Shown here: piece after piece, positions 42,589 through 52,219 of the stretch
How positions within the stretch are numbered: position 1 is the first letter of the stretch
How the letters are laid out: every line of letters begins with the position of its first letter
Assembly (NCBI GenBank): GCA_937952305.1
Contig: CALFZO010000021.1
Location: forward strand, 1 to 64,000
DNA: 64,000 nt
Direction of reading: 5' to 3'
From: an uncultured Anaerolineales bacterium
Lineage (GTDB): Bacteria; Chloroflexota; Anaerolineae; Anaerolineales; UBA6663
Translations under genes and position numbers: made by a program
The notes under the pieces: model-generated
Told to the model about the DNA's origin: nothing
The model's input: the letters and a program-made list of their open reading frames with translations, nothing else
The model's database searches: none

Positions 42589-44514
42589 CTACAACAGGAA
42601 GTTCCAGTAGGCCAGCGACCACAGGATGGCGGCGCCCGCCAGGGCCAGGCCGGTGTAGAAGACACGCCCGCTCAGCGTCCAGTAGCCTTTCCACCAGGCG
42701 AGGACGGTGAAGCCGGCCACGCCCACACCCAGGAGGCCGACCACGTTCGGGAGGCCGGCGACGAGGCCGAACCAGGCCGGGGCACCGAAGAAGATCCGCG
42801 GCACACCGTAGGCCGGGTCCACGTCGCCAAAGGCGACGCCCAGCAGCACGAGGAAAGCCAGATAAGCCAGGCCGAACAGCCCCGCCGTCAGGCGAGCCAG
42901 GCGGGCGGGCCACGGTCGGGCCTCCCGTTTCATCAGGCCGCGCCCGAACGAGATCCCCCAACCCAGCACGGTTCCGAGGCAGAGCAGCGCGCCGCCGAAC
43001 AGGATCAGCAGGTGCAGGCCCAGCGCCCGGTGCCCGGGCGCCTTGATGAAGACGAACGGGCTGGACGGATGGAGATAGACCTGCCCGTCCACTTCCTTGA
43101 GCACCAGGCGTGCGTCCGGGTGGTCGCGGCTCTGCAGCAGTCCGGGCTCCACCTCCGCGTACTGCGTCACCTCGCCCGCCATGTTCACGAAGAGATTGCC
43201 CTGTTCGTCGACGCGGACGTTGACGGGGGTGGTCAGGCTGATGAATTTCTCGAAGGTCGTGAAGTTGCTGCGGGCCAGGTAGTAGTCGCCGGCATACTGC
43301 GCGGCGCGGGCCGTGAAATCGGCGGCCGGCGCCGGCGCCGGCTGAGGCGCGGCCGGATAGTAGCGGTCCATGAACGCGCGGAAGACGGCCGCCCCCACCG
43401 AACTTCCGCCGACGCTGTTGGTGGAGATGAACACCCCCACGCCCTCGTCCGGCAGCAGGAACAGGCCGCTGTGGAACAGCATGGTATCGCCGCCGTGCGA
43501 GATGACGCGCCGGCCGTTGATCTCGTTCTCGAAGAAGCCGTAAGCCATCCCGCTCAGGCGCGGGTCTGGCGTATACAACTGGCTGTGCATCTGGCGCGCG
43601 GTCGCGGCTTCCAGGAGGCGCGCCTCGCCCAACTGGCCGTCTTGCAAGTGCGCGATCATGAATTGGGCCAGGTCCAGGCCGGCCGCGCTCAGTGAGCCGG
43701 CCGGATAGCCGGTGACGTACTCGAAGCCGCCGCGCACATAGCCGCCGTCCACGTAGTTGTAGCCGCCGGCCATGTCCGGCGCCAGGGCGGCCGGCAGCGG
43801 CTGGCGGAAGGTGGCCTGGGTCATCCCCAGCGGCGCGAAAATATGCTGCTCGACGTACTCGGCGAAGGGTTGGCCGGAGACGCGCTCGACGATGTAGCCG
43901 GCCAGGGCCGTGCCGTAGTTGGAGTAGGCCCCGATCTGGCCGGGCGGAAAGACACGCGCCGGGAGGTTGGCCTTCAAGTAGGCGCCCAGCGCGGGGGCTT
44001 CGTCCGGCGCGAGCTTGAACAGGCCGTCGCCCTTGTCCTCAAAACCCGGAGTGTGCGTGAGCAGGTGCTTGAGCGTGATCGGCTCGGCGTAAGTCGCCGG
44101 AATCTGGAAATCGAGATAGGCGTTGACGTCGGTGTTCAGGTCCAGCCGGTCCTGTTCCACCAATTGCATGACGGCCGTCCAGGTGAAGAGCTTGGACACC
44201 GAGCCGGGCCGGAACAGCGTCCGGGCCGGGTCCACGGGCGTGCGCGCCTCCACGTCGGCGTAGCCATAGCCCTTGGCGAACAGCACCGCGCCCTCCCGCA
44301 CGACCACGACGACCGCGCCCGGGACGTGGTGGTCGTCCATCTGAGCCCGCAACAGGCCGTCCAGGAAGGCCTCGACTTCGACGGGGTCGCTTGGCCCGTT
44401 GGCGGTCGGAGCTTGCGCGCGGACGGAGCGCGCCGGCATGAACCAGAGACTGGCCAGCAGGATCGCTGCCAGCGCGAGCCGGGCCGCTTTGGGCCGAGAG
44501 TAATCGCCTGTCAT
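42589..44514 (-). CDS. Secreted serine hydrolase (class C beta-lactamase fold) with membrane tail
   Basis: 641 residues. A signal peptide (ARLALAAILLASLWFMPARSVRAQ) is followed by a penicillin-binding/beta-lactamase domain (about 45-390) with Ser105-x2-Lys108 (SVSK), a YSNYG motif, and SHGGDT in place of KTG. A linker, a small beta domain and about four membrane helices (residues 500-641) follow. Proteins of this kind act as esterases or D-amino-acid peptidases at the cell surface. A related protein is at 56052-57572. It is the last gene of a probable ten-gene operon from 53752. Confidence 0.9.
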   Translation of the reverse strand: MTGDYSRPKAARLALAAILLASLWFMPARSVRAQAPTANGPSDPVEVEAFLDGLLRAQMDDHHVPGAVVVVVREGAVLFAKGYGYADVEARTPVDPARTLFRPGSVSKLFTWTAVMQLVEQDRLDLNTDVNAYLDFQIPATYAEPITLKHLLTHTPGFEDKGDGLFKLAPDEAPALGAYLKANLPARVFPPGQIGAYSNYGTALAGYIVERVSGQPFAEYVEQHIFAPLGMTQATFRQPLPAALAPDMAGGYNYVDGGYVRGGFEYVTGYPAGSLSAAGLDLAQFMIAHLQDGQLGEARLLEAATARQMHSQLYTPDPRLSGMAYGFFENEINGRRVISHGGDTMLFHSGLFLLPDEGVGVFISTNSVGGSSVGAAVFRAFMDRYYPAAPQPAPAPAADFTARAAQYAGDYYLARSNFTTFEKFISLTTPVNVRVDEQGNLFVNMAGEVTQYAEVEPGLLQSRDHPDARLVLKEVDGQVYLHPSSPFVFIKAPGHRALGLHLLILFGGALLCLGTVLGWGISFGRGLMKREARPWPARLARLTAGLFGLAYLAFLVLLGVAFGDVDPAYGVPRIFFGAPAWFGLVAGLPNVVGLLGVGVAGFTVLAWWKGYWTLSGRVFYTGLALAGAAILWSLAYWNFLL

Positions 44515-44578
44515 TGCCGCTCCTTTCGGGACTGCCTATCCATACGCGGCCGCCCCTCGGAAGTTGCGCGGCCCGCGC

Positions 44579-45442
44579 CTACGCCGGCGCCGCGACCAGG
44601 CCGATCCACTCGCTGTCGGCGGTATAGGGCCGCCCGGCCAGATCACCCCACAGTCCCAGCACCTGAAAGTTGTGGCGGGCCAGCTCAGCCGTGATCGTCT
44701 CCGGCGTGTAGTCCTGGAACCAATTCCGATACACGGCCAGGGCGCCGCTCGGCTCGATGACGATGGACTGATCCAGCCAGATCAGCTCATCTGGATAGTC
44801 GAAGCCGTCCTCCAAAAGCAGGTGCGGGCCGGGGCGCCAGAAACCGCCCGCCAGCGCCCGCCACCGGTTGCGGTTTCCGTGGCGCTGGCGGCAGACGCGC
44901 GTGGAGACATCGAAGACGAAACGCCCGCCCGGCCGCAACGCGCGCCGGACGTTGGCCAGCAGCCGAGCCCGTTGTTCGGGGCTAAGCGGGCAATAGTCGC
45001 CGTAGATCAAAAGCGCGGCGTCGTAGGCGGCCTCGTCCTCCAGCGCCAGGTAATTCTGGTAGTGATAGGTGATATCCAGGCCTTGCGCCTGGGCGGAATG
45101 CGCCGCGTACGCGATTGAACGCCGGGAGTAATCGACGCCGGTCACGCGCAGGCCGCGCCGCGCCAGGCGCGACGCGTACAGGCCCGGCCCGCAGCCCAGG
45201 TCCAGCACGGCCTGGCCAGGTTGAAGACCCAGCGTTGCCGCGATCCAATCCACCGATTGATCGATGGCCTCCGGCCGACGGCTAGCCGCGTCGATGTCCG
45301 GGTCCAGGTGGGCGGCCAGCATCTGGGCCGAGATGTGCGGGTGATCCCAGAAGAGCGCCTCGCCCGGGGTGAAGGGCGCCGGCGGCTTCTGGAGGGCCGG
45401 CAATTGCGCCAGAACAGACTCGCATGTTGGAGAAGCGAACAT
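44579..45442 (-). CDS. Class I SAM-dependent methyltransferase
   Basis: 287 residues. Motif I is AVLDLGCGPGLYASRLARRG, followed by VTGVDYSRRSIAYAA, YDAALLIYGDYCPL and LRPGGRFVFDVS. It begins with a region (ALFWDHPHISAQMLAAHLDPDIDAASR) typical of a family of stand-alone methyltransferases. It lies within the serine-hydrolase/CPBP operon, 41 bases after the gene at 45484. Substrate unknown. Confidence 0.9.
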   Translation of the reverse strand: MFASPTCESVLAQLPALQKPPAPFTPGEALFWDHPHISAQMLAAHLDPDIDAASRRPEAIDQSVDWIAATLGLQPGQAVLDLGCGPGLYASRLARRGLRVTGVDYSRRSIAYAAHSAQAQGLDITYHYQNYLALEDEAAYDAALLIYGDYCPLSPEQRARLLANVRRALRPGGRFVFDVSTRVCRQRHGNRNRWRALAGGFWRPGPHLLLEDGFDYPDELIWLDQSIVIEPSGALAVYRNWFQDYTPETITAELARHNFQVLGLWGDLAGRPYTADSEWIGLVAAPA

Positions 45443-45483
45443 AGCTCAAGACCTGATCAGGATTTGAACGCGGGCGCTGCCGG

Positions 45484-47067
45484 TCAGGGCGCGGACTGAC
45501 GCACCCAGGTGACGCCGTAGCCGTCGTTGTACCGGACCAACTCGTGCGGAGCGGCCACGCGATACCAGGCCGTCTCCTGGCCTAGCGTCACCTTCCAGGC
45601 CGGGACGGAACCGGCCTCGGTGCTGACACTCTCCTGGCCGCGGAGCAGCACGGCGGCCGGCTCGGTCTGGCCGGTCCCGACGCCAGGTTTGAGCTGCGCC
45701 AGGGTGAGCTGGCTGCCCCAGTATGGGAAGCGCTCGAAGGGCAGGGCCATCATGCGCCAGGGCCACTCCGCCGCCACCACCGCCTCGGCCGCCAGCGCCT
45801 GAGGCGCGGACTGGGCGAGCGTCAGGCTCAGGCCGTCGCCCGTGGACGTCAGCGCGGCCGCCCAATCATCATACTCGCCGTCGAAGCGGAGCTCGGCCTC
45901 CAGCAGGCGCATGTCACTGGCCCGCCAGTGGCCGGCCTGGGTGAGTTCGTACTGTCCGCCGGCATAAAATGAGTTGCCGAATTTGGCTTCGAAGCGGCGC
46001 TGGCGGGTGACACAGTTAAAGGCCACGCGCTCGCCCTGCGGCGTGAACGTGCACTCGACCTGGCCCACGGTCTCGTCCAGCACGTTGCGTAAAGCGAACT
46101 TCAACGTCACGGGTTCGGACCAGGGCGCGGGCGCCAGGCGCAGCGCTGGCTCGGCCAGCAGTTGGGGGAAGCGGCCATCCACCAGTTCGTAACCCGCGAA
46201 GGCCAGGTAGATGAGCGCGGCTCCGGCCAGGGGCCAGTAGGCCCGAACCCCCGCCGGGGCCGACGGTTCAACGGCCGGCGCCGGCGGGGCGCTGCGCCGC
46301 AGCCACCAAATGGCGCCGGCCGCCGCCAGCAGGCCGAACAGCAGGCCGCCCCCCAAGGCCGCTTGCCAGGTGGGGTCGGCGGCCAGCGCCGGCCAAAGGG
46401 CGGTGACGATGACGAGGCTGGCGGTCAGGCCGTTGTTGACGCCGTGCGCGACCAGGGCCGGGATGAGCGAACGGCTGCGCTGGGCGAGATAGCCCAGGGC
46501 GAAAGCGACCGGCAGCAGAGCCAGCAGCCCCGCCAGCCGCAGGTGGTAGAAGGCGAACAGCAGGCTGACGGCGGCCAGGCCCACCCGCGGGCCATAGCGG
46601 CCGTAGGCGCTGAGCAGATAGCCGCGGAACAGCGCCTCTTCGCAGACGGGCGCGGCCACGGCCAGCGCGAACGCGAACACGGCCAGGTTCAGCGGGTCGG
46701 TGGGCATGGTCGCGAAGGGCGAGGCCGGCACGTATCCGAACAAGGCCGCGCTGACGGCTTCCAGGAGCACGGCCAGCGCCCAGGTCCCGGCGCCGACGAC
46801 CGCCGCCAGGAGCACCAGCCGGCCGCCCGGCCAGTGAAGCTGCAGTGTGTCGGCGGCGTCCAGGCGATAACCGCGCAGCCAGAGCACGGTCGGCAGCAGG
46901 ATCAGGCCGAACTCGGTCACCAGCAGACCCCAACTGATGGACCAGAACTGCAGGGCGCTGCCGGCGCTGACGACCAGCAGCAGGGAGACCAGGTAGAGCG
47001 TGTTGGCGCTCAGTACGGACGGGCGCCGCGCGGACGGGTTGGATGAGCCGGGAAGTGTTTCCATCAT
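45484..47067 (-). CDS. CPBP-family intramembrane protease with a large C-terminal domain
   Basis: 528 residues from ATG 47067, with AAGGTG at a good distance. The membrane part (about 20-290) has motif 1 EEALFRGYLL, motif 2 LFAFYHLRL and motif 3 LVAHGVNNG, all intact. After another helix (LAGAALIYLAFAGYELVDG), residues 325-528 form a soluble beta-rich domain, probably outside the cell, that I cannot name. An attached domain of this size is unusual for CPBP proteins and may bind the substrate. Confidence 0.88.
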   Translation of the reverse strand: MMETLPGSSNPSARRPSVLSANTLYLVSLLLVVSAGSALQFWSISWGLLVTEFGLILLPTVLWLRGYRLDAADTLQLHWPGGRLVLLAAVVGAGTWALAVLLEAVSAALFGYVPASPFATMPTDPLNLAVFAFALAVAAPVCEEALFRGYLLSAYGRYGPRVGLAAVSLLFAFYHLRLAGLLALLPVAFALGYLAQRSRSLIPALVAHGVNNGLTASLVIVTALWPALAADPTWQAALGGGLLFGLLAAAGAIWWLRRSAPPAPAVEPSAPAGVRAYWPLAGAALIYLAFAGYELVDGRFPQLLAEPALRLAPAPWSEPVTLKFALRNVLDETVGQVECTFTPQGERVAFNCVTRQRRFEAKFGNSFYAGGQYELTQAGHWRASDMRLLEAELRFDGEYDDWAAALTSTGDGLSLTLAQSAPQALAAEAVVAAEWPWRMMALPFERFPYWGSQLTLAQLKPGVGTGQTEPAAVLLRGQESVSTEAGSVPAWKVTLGQETAWYRVAAPHELVRYNDGYGVTWVRQSAP

Positions 47068-47134
47068 GTTCACCTTAGGAGGGCGGGTTCGTCGTTCGCG
47101 GCCTTGGCCTGAGTGAGCGCGGTTGCGCGGCGTG

Positions 47135-48022
47135 TTAGTGCCGGAGCGCTTTTGGCTGAAGGTTGGCCTGGCTGGCACCGGCCGCCGCGTCTGTAGCTGG
47201 GCGTTCAATCGGCAGTTCGTCCACGGGCCGCCGCGAAAGATGCTGAGGGCCGGCCGTGAACACCACCACGCCGGCGAAGACCAGGATGGCGGCCCCAGCG
47301 CCATACAGCACCACCGGCGGCACCAGCCCCAACAGGCCGCCGATATGTCCGCCGGTAAAGTTGAAGGCGTAGTGCATCAGCGTCGTGGCCGCCAGGCTGC
47401 CGCGGGTGTTGTTGAACACCCAGGCGAACAGGATCGCCAGCCCCATCGTGAGCGGCACAAAGATCGGGAACGGGATCATGCCTCCGTTGGCCACGCCTCC
47501 GGTCAGGTACTGCGGCACATGCCAGAACGCCCACAGCAACCCGAGCAGCAGATTGGCCTTCAGGGCGTTCATCTGCCCCTGCAGGCGCGGCAGCGCAAAG
47601 CCGCGCCAGCCTGTCTCCTCCGCCAGCGGGCCGGTCAGCCAACCCGTCAGCAGCGTGAGCGCATACATCCCCCAGGTCATCCCCTCCGGCAAGCCGCGCG
47701 GCGGATGGCCGAGCGCGATGTAGACGAACGCCACCAGCAGCGGGGCCCAGGCCAGGCTGGTCGCCGCCAGGCACCAGACCCAGCCGATGCGCCAGCGCGC
47801 GTAGCCGGCCAGTAAGTGCCGCACCGCCGGCCAGCCGCCCGTCAGGGCCGTCACGCTCAACGCCGCCAGCGTGGGTGAGAATACGCCGATCAGCCACAGC
47901 GGGCTCAAGGCCTTGAGCGGGGCGATAAAGTGGGTGGCAAAGGCCGCTGCGTTGATCGCGTAGGCCAACCCAAAGAACCAGACCAGCGGCCTCCGCCGCA
48001 TTGAACCAGTGATGGCGTTCAT
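47135..48022 (-). CDS. CPBP-family intramembrane protease
   Basis: 295 residues from ATG 48022 (MNAITGSMRRRPLVWFFGLAYAI), which has GGAG eight bases upstream; a TTG two codons earlier is less likely. Eight helices. Motif 1 is EETGWRGFALPRL, motif 2 is FWHVPQYL, and motif 3 has MHYAFNF. The C-terminal 35 residues are hydrophilic. In the long minus-strand operon. Such enzymes process prenylated peptides or peptide pheromones in other bacteria; the substrate here is unknown. Confidence 0.92.
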   Translation of the reverse strand: MNAITGSMRRRPLVWFFGLAYAINAAAFATHFIAPLKALSPLWLIGVFSPTLAALSVTALTGGWPAVRHLLAGYARWRIGWVWCLAATSLAWAPLLVAFVYIALGHPPRGLPEGMTWGMYALTLLTGWLTGPLAEETGWRGFALPRLQGQMNALKANLLLGLLWAFWHVPQYLTGGVANGGMIPFPIFVPLTMGLAILFAWVFNNTRGSLAATTLMHYAFNFTGGHIGGLLGLVPPVVLYGAGAAILVFAGVVVFTAGPQHLSRRPVDELPIERPATDAAAGASQANLQPKALRH

Positions 48023-48075
48023 CGGCAACTCCGTGTTTGCTGAGTCTTCCGGCCCGTCGTCTGATGCCGGCTTCT

Positions 48076-48957
48076 CTAGATCGTTGCGGCGGGTGCCGGC
48101 GGCCGGTCAATGTGCCGGAGCAACAGGACGGCCATCACCAGGTTGACCGCGGTCAGGACCAGAAACGGGATCAGGATGGCCGGGCTGTCCGGCACGCCCG
48201 CCAACGCCATGTTGACGCCCATCGCGCTCACCGCCAGCGCCATCGTCAGGCCCTTTAGGCTGGCCACCGAGGCCAGCAGATAGCCCCAGGCGGATCGGCG
48301 CAGTAGCAGGACGCCAGCCAGGATCGCCAGCGGCACGATCAGGCTCAGGTCCAGCGTCTGGATGACCAAGGTGGTGGTGTTCTCCAGGGCCGGGGTTCCG
48401 CCTTGCAGCAGCGGCGGGAGGATGCGGCCCAGCCAGGCCAGGCCCAAAAAGCCGCCCACCGCGAAGAGCGTGCCCGCGATCCAGGCGCGCGGCAGGCGCG
48501 GGCTGAAGTGTTCCGGCAACGTCTTCAGGTCGATGGCCAGCAGGCTCAGGATGAAAGCGTATAGGCTCAGGGCGAAGGCGGCCACGTACACCAGGAACAA
48601 GGCGTTGTAGGCCGCCAGCGTGGCCATCGACAGGTAGGTGTACAGGCAGAAGCCCAGCGTGCCGCTCAACAGCAGTTGGCCGCGCAGGGAGCCACGCAAG
48701 GCTAGCCGGGCCGAGACGGCCAGCAGCGGCAGGCCTACGACCAGCGTGATCAGGTCGTTGCCCTGCATCTGGGCCGCACTGCTCACGGTGTCGTAGAAGT
48801 ACAGGCCGTGGCCGTTGAGCATGACCGTCTCGCCGCGATGGTTCGTGTACGGGTACGGCTCGCCTGACGTCTGATAGAAGAGGCCGGCGGCCGCGGCGAC
48901 GAGCGCCAGGCCAAAGATCAGAGGGATGAGCCAGCGGAGTGTAGTCTGGTATTTCAT
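48076..48957 (-). CDS. Multi-pass membrane protein (paralogous family, copy 2)
   Basis: 293 residues, about eight helices. After an N-terminal helix comes an exported loop of about 45 residues with GEPYPYTNHRGETVMLNGHGLYFYDTVS in outline, much like the loop in the 52216 protein (APFPFTTLRGATVQIYGQGLYRYDSY). Shared features are NDLITLVVGLPLLA, the LALRGSLRGQLLLSG segment and LRRSAWGYLLAS. The aromatic-rich loop could bind a ligand or sugar. It follows the hydrolase at 48987 by 29 bases. Confidence 0.85.
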   Translation of the reverse strand: MKYQTTLRWLIPLIFGLALVAAAAGLFYQTSGEPYPYTNHRGETVMLNGHGLYFYDTVSSAAQMQGNDLITLVVGLPLLAVSARLALRGSLRGQLLLSGTLGFCLYTYLSMATLAAYNALFLVYVAAFALSLYAFILSLLAIDLKTLPEHFSPRLPRAWIAGTLFAVGGFLGLAWLGRILPPLLQGGTPALENTTTLVIQTLDLSLIVPLAILAGVLLLRRSAWGYLLASVASLKGLTMALAVSAMGVNMALAGVPDSPAILIPFLVLTAVNLVMAVLLLRHIDRPPAPAATI

Positions 48958-48986
48958 GGGGTTTGCCTGTTGGGTCGGCCGCCGGA

Positions 48987-50282
48987 TCAGTGCGGGTATG
49001 TCTGCGGCAGAACCGTGTTCACCACCACGTCGATGAAATGTCCTCGGTTGTCGCCGTTAAGCCCGTGCCCGCCTTCCAGCCAGATCAGTTCGTTGTGCGG
49101 CGCCTGCAACGTGTTGTGGTAGGCCTCCACCAGCGACGCCATGGCGTTGACGTCGTCCCGGCCAACGAAGAAGTAGATGGGCACCTCCAGCCGCGGCGCC
49201 TGGACCGCGAAGTCCAGGTCCTTGAGCTGGGGGTAGACCACCTGGAAGGACTCGATCAGGCCGCGCGTGTGGTTGATCTTGTCGATCAGGCCATACTCCG
49301 GTGCCAGGAAGGGCACGATCGGGACGACCAGCGTGTAGCGCGGGGCGTCCATGTAATCGTTCAAGACGTCGAGATAGGCGACGTACTTATCCAGCATGCC
49401 CGGCCCGGCGTACGGGGGCGGGCCGTTGCGGCGCAGCCCTTCGGCGGCGGCGGTCTCGCCGCGCTCAGTCAAATACTGCAGCGCCAGCTCGTAGCCCAGG
49501 AGGTCGTTCTCGGTGGTGTTCACCATCTGGGCGTTGCCCAGGTAGGCGTGGTACAGCTCGGGGTAGCGTTGCACCAGCCAGACCCCCAGGATGCTCGTCC
49601 ACGAGGTGCCATACACGTAGATCTTGTCCTCGTGGAAACGCTCGCGCAACAGCTGGGTCAGGGCGTGCGCGTCTTCCACAAAGCGCTCTGGCGTGAGGGT
49701 GTCCAGCGGCACGGCGTTGTAGGATTTTCCGGTGCCGGGCTCGTCCCAGCTCACCACCACGAAATGTTCCTCCAACGGCTCGAAGAGCGTGCGGGTGGCG
49801 AAGCCGCCGCCGCCGGGGCCGCCCATCCCCAGGTTCAGCAGCACCGGGTTATCCACGTCCTGGCCGCGGAGCGTGATCCACTGCTCGCTGCCGTTGAGCG
49901 TGACCTTCTCCAGGACCGCGATGCTGTTTCCCAGCGGCTGGCCCTGGTCATCCGTGATCGGCGGGGTGCCGGCGTAGGCCTGCGAGGCAAAGACGGCCAG
50001 CGCCAGGACGACGACCGATCCGGCCAGGGGTCCCGCCACGGCCAAAGGCGCCCGCTTGAGCCAGACCAACGCGGCGACCAGCGCCGCCTCGGCCAGGGCC
50101 AGCGTGATCCAGACTGGGGCCGGCACCAGCGTGGTGAGCGGCAGCACGGCCACCCCTAGCACCGTGAGGGCCAGCGTCAGCACCACCAGGCTCCGCAGCA
50201 GCGCCGCGCCGACCGCGCGCGCTATCTGAGTGAGGGAGGGCAGGGTGCGGGTTCGGGCCAGGGGAGCAAGCGGAGGGCGCAT
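48987..50282 (-). CDS. Membrane-anchored alpha/beta hydrolase (prolyl-iminopeptidase-like)
   Basis: 431 residues. Three N-terminal membrane helices (residues 25-110) are followed by an alpha/beta hydrolase fold: oxyanion loop LGMGGPGGGGFATRTLFEPLE, nucleophile Ser in YGTSWTSILG, acid in FFVGRDDVNAM and His in EGGHGLNGDN. The nucleophile elbow ends in Thr-Ser rather than the usual Gly-Ser. The catalytic domain should be extracytoplasmic. Between the SRPBCC gene and membrane copy 2 in the same operon. Confidence 0.88.
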   Translation of the reverse strand: MRPPLAPLARTRTLPSLTQIARAVGAALLRSLVVLTLALTVLGVAVLPLTTLVPAPVWITLALAEAALVAALVWLKRAPLAVAGPLAGSVVVLALAVFASQAYAGTPPITDDQGQPLGNSIAVLEKVTLNGSEQWITLRGQDVDNPVLLNLGMGGPGGGGFATRTLFEPLEEHFVVVSWDEPGTGKSYNAVPLDTLTPERFVEDAHALTQLLRERFHEDKIYVYGTSWTSILGVWLVQRYPELYHAYLGNAQMVNTTENDLLGYELALQYLTERGETAAAEGLRRNGPPPYAGPGMLDKYVAYLDVLNDYMDAPRYTLVVPIVPFLAPEYGLIDKINHTRGLIESFQVVYPQLKDLDFAVQAPRLEVPIYFFVGRDDVNAMASLVEAYHNTLQAPHNELIWLEGGHGLNGDNRGHFIDVVVNTVLPQTYPH

Positions 50283-50309
50283 GCCAGACTTGCCTTTCTT
50301 GCAGAGTGG

Positions 50310-51230
50310 CTACGATGTCAGGCGAGCGCCGCTGCGTTCGCCCTCAGTTCCGGGGGTCGCCTGGGGCCGCGTCCGGGGCAGCCAGCCCTGGCTCGCGGCC
50401 AAGCCCGCCAGCAGGCCCAAGTCCAACAGGGCGCGCAGCCAGAGCGGCGGATACAGGAAGGTCAACGCCAGCAGGACGAGGACGGCGGCCAGGCCCACGG
50501 CCAGTGGGCCGCGCCAGTCCGGGCGCGTGACGAAGCGCACGGCCGCGCTCGCGCCGATGAGGAAGGCGGCCAACCAGGCCGCGATTTCGAAGGCGGTGAC
50601 GAACACGGACGACCCCACCCCCTCGGCGCGGCTCTTGACGGTGTCCAGGGCCTTTTGCTCCATCACCCCATCCGGGATCTCCAGGATCGCCAGCGCGAAG
50701 GCCGGCATGGCGGACCCGCTGAAGCTCTCGCGGATGATCAGGCGCGTGCGCGCGGCCTCCACCGGGACGAGCCCGAGCGTGAACGTCCACATCGGCTGGC
50801 CGGCCTCATCCAGGGACTGCCAACTCAGCCAGCGGTTGGGCTCCAACACGCTGACCGTGCTGACGCAAAAGCCGCGCGCCATGCAGATCGGGTCGCCCAC
50901 GGCCAGGTCTTGGTGCTCGGGCAAGATCCGGTCGGCGGTGTGGATGTCAAAGCCGAACAGGTTCTCCAGCCAGTCGTAGCTGTACCAGCCGCCGCGCCCC
51001 TGGCCCCACTGGACGAGCCAGGGCCAGATCTGCTCCGGCGCCGCGTTGATGGTGATGGCGCGCGTCCAGCGCCGCCCGTCCAGATCGCCGGGCATGGCCT
51101 GCGCCACCTCGGCGTCGGTCGCGCCCCAGCGCAGGTACGCGGGCCGGATCGCCAGGTAGCCCAGGGCCAGGACGCCGAGCACGGCGCCGAGGCCGGCCAG
51201 AACCCGTTGGATTTTTGTCCGTGATGTCAT
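50310..51230 (-). CDS. SRPBCC-fold membrane protein
   Basis: 306 residues. An N-terminal helix, a SRPBCC/START-like domain (about 55-200; RAITINAAPEQIWPWLVQWGQGRGGWYSYDWLENL, RLIIRESF), and two to three C-terminal helices. Such domains bind hydrophobic ligands. ATG 51230 is preceded by AAGGAG. It lies 26 bases after the CPBP gene in the same operon. The role is unknown; a membrane lipid- or ligand-binding function is inferred. Confidence 0.85.
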   Translation of the reverse strand: MTSRTKIQRVLAGLGAVLGVLALGYLAIRPAYLRWGATDAEVAQAMPGDLDGRRWTRAITINAAPEQIWPWLVQWGQGRGGWYSYDWLENLFGFDIHTADRILPEHQDLAVGDPICMARGFCVSTVSVLEPNRWLSWQSLDEAGQPMWTFTLGLVPVEAARTRLIIRESFSGSAMPAFALAILEIPDGVMEQKALDTVKSRAEGVGSSVFVTAFEIAAWLAAFLIGASAAVRFVTRPDWRGPLAVGLAAVLVLLALTFLYPPLWLRALLDLGLLAGLAASQGWLPRTRPQATPGTEGERSGARLTS

Positions 51231-51256
51231 TGTCTATGCTCCTTGCTCATCCAGCG

Positions 51257-52219
51257 TCACTTCAACAGCGCCAGCGCGATGAAGGTGAAGATGGCGATGT
51301 CACTCAAGAAATGGATCCACCACGTCCAGAAGAACCCGCGCGTCTCAACCATGCCCTTGCCCAGGATCCAGCCCATGAAGATCGAGGCGATCCCGCCGGC
51401 CAGGCCGCCCGGCGTCCCAAAATAGTGCGCGATCCCGAAGAAATAAGCCGCCATCCACAGCGCCGCCCGGCTCCCGGCGACTGGTTCAAGCGTGGCCAGC
51501 ATCGGCGAGCGGTAGATGATTTCCTCGTTGAAGGCATTCAAAGCGGCGTAGAACAGGATGGAGGGCAGGACCGGCAGAACCTTGGCGAACAGGGCGGCGT
51601 CTGGCCGTAGGCTGAGGTACTGCAGGCCGGCCAGGGCCGCGGCGATATACAGGCTCCACTGCAGGCCAAAGTTCGGCCAGGGGTCGGGCTTGGGGAAACC
51701 GAGCAGCGGCGCCGGCTCGATGGGCGCGCGCAGGTGGCCGCGCACCAGGAAGAAAGCGCGCCGCCGATATCCCAGGACCAATAACAGCGCGATCATGGCC
51801 AGCGCCACCGCCAGCTTGCCGGTCTGTTCGGCCTGCATCCGGGCGTCAAAGACCGTTTGGCCGAAGACGGCCTGCAGGGCCGGCAGGTTGAAGTCCACGC
51901 GCACGCGCAACTCGTTGAGGCCGAAGAAGGCGAACAAGACCAGGCCGAAAGGGCGCAAGGGGCGCAGCGGCCGCCATATCAAGCTGGCCCCAATCAGGGC
52001 CAGCAGCAAGCCCAGCTTGGCAAAGGCCATCCAGGCCGCGCCGCTGCCCGTCAACGCCACCCAGGCGATGTCCGGCAGTGTGCTGACCACCAGCGTAATG
52101 GCCCAGGCCGCCAGGGTCAGCCGGCGATCCCCGAGCGGGATCGGATAAGGATTGACGGCGGCGTGCGCGCCGCCCGTCTCGGTTGGCAGCGTCTGAGGCT
52201 GGGTGGTCATATCCGTCAT
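51257..52219 (-). CDS. CPBP-family intramembrane protease
   Basis: 320 residues from ATG 52219, whose ATGA overlaps the stop of the upstream membrane gene. About seven helices. Motif 1 is NEEIIYRSPML, motif 2 is YFFGIAHYFG, and the last His is in WTWWIHFLSD, so the active-site set seems complete. It differs more from the textbook pattern than the other copies. In the operon between membrane copy 3 and the SRPBCC gene. Confidence 0.88.
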   Translation of the reverse strand: MTDMTTQPQTLPTETGGAHAAVNPYPIPLGDRRLTLAAWAITLVVSTLPDIAWVALTGSGAAWMAFAKLGLLLALIGASLIWRPLRPLRPFGLVLFAFFGLNELRVRVDFNLPALQAVFGQTVFDARMQAEQTGKLAVALAMIALLLVLGYRRRAFFLVRGHLRAPIEPAPLLGFPKPDPWPNFGLQWSLYIAAALAGLQYLSLRPDAALFAKVLPVLPSILFYAALNAFNEEIIYRSPMLATLEPVAGSRAALWMAAYFFGIAHYFGTPGGLAGGIASIFMGWILGKGMVETRGFFWTWWIHFLSDIAIFTFIALALLK

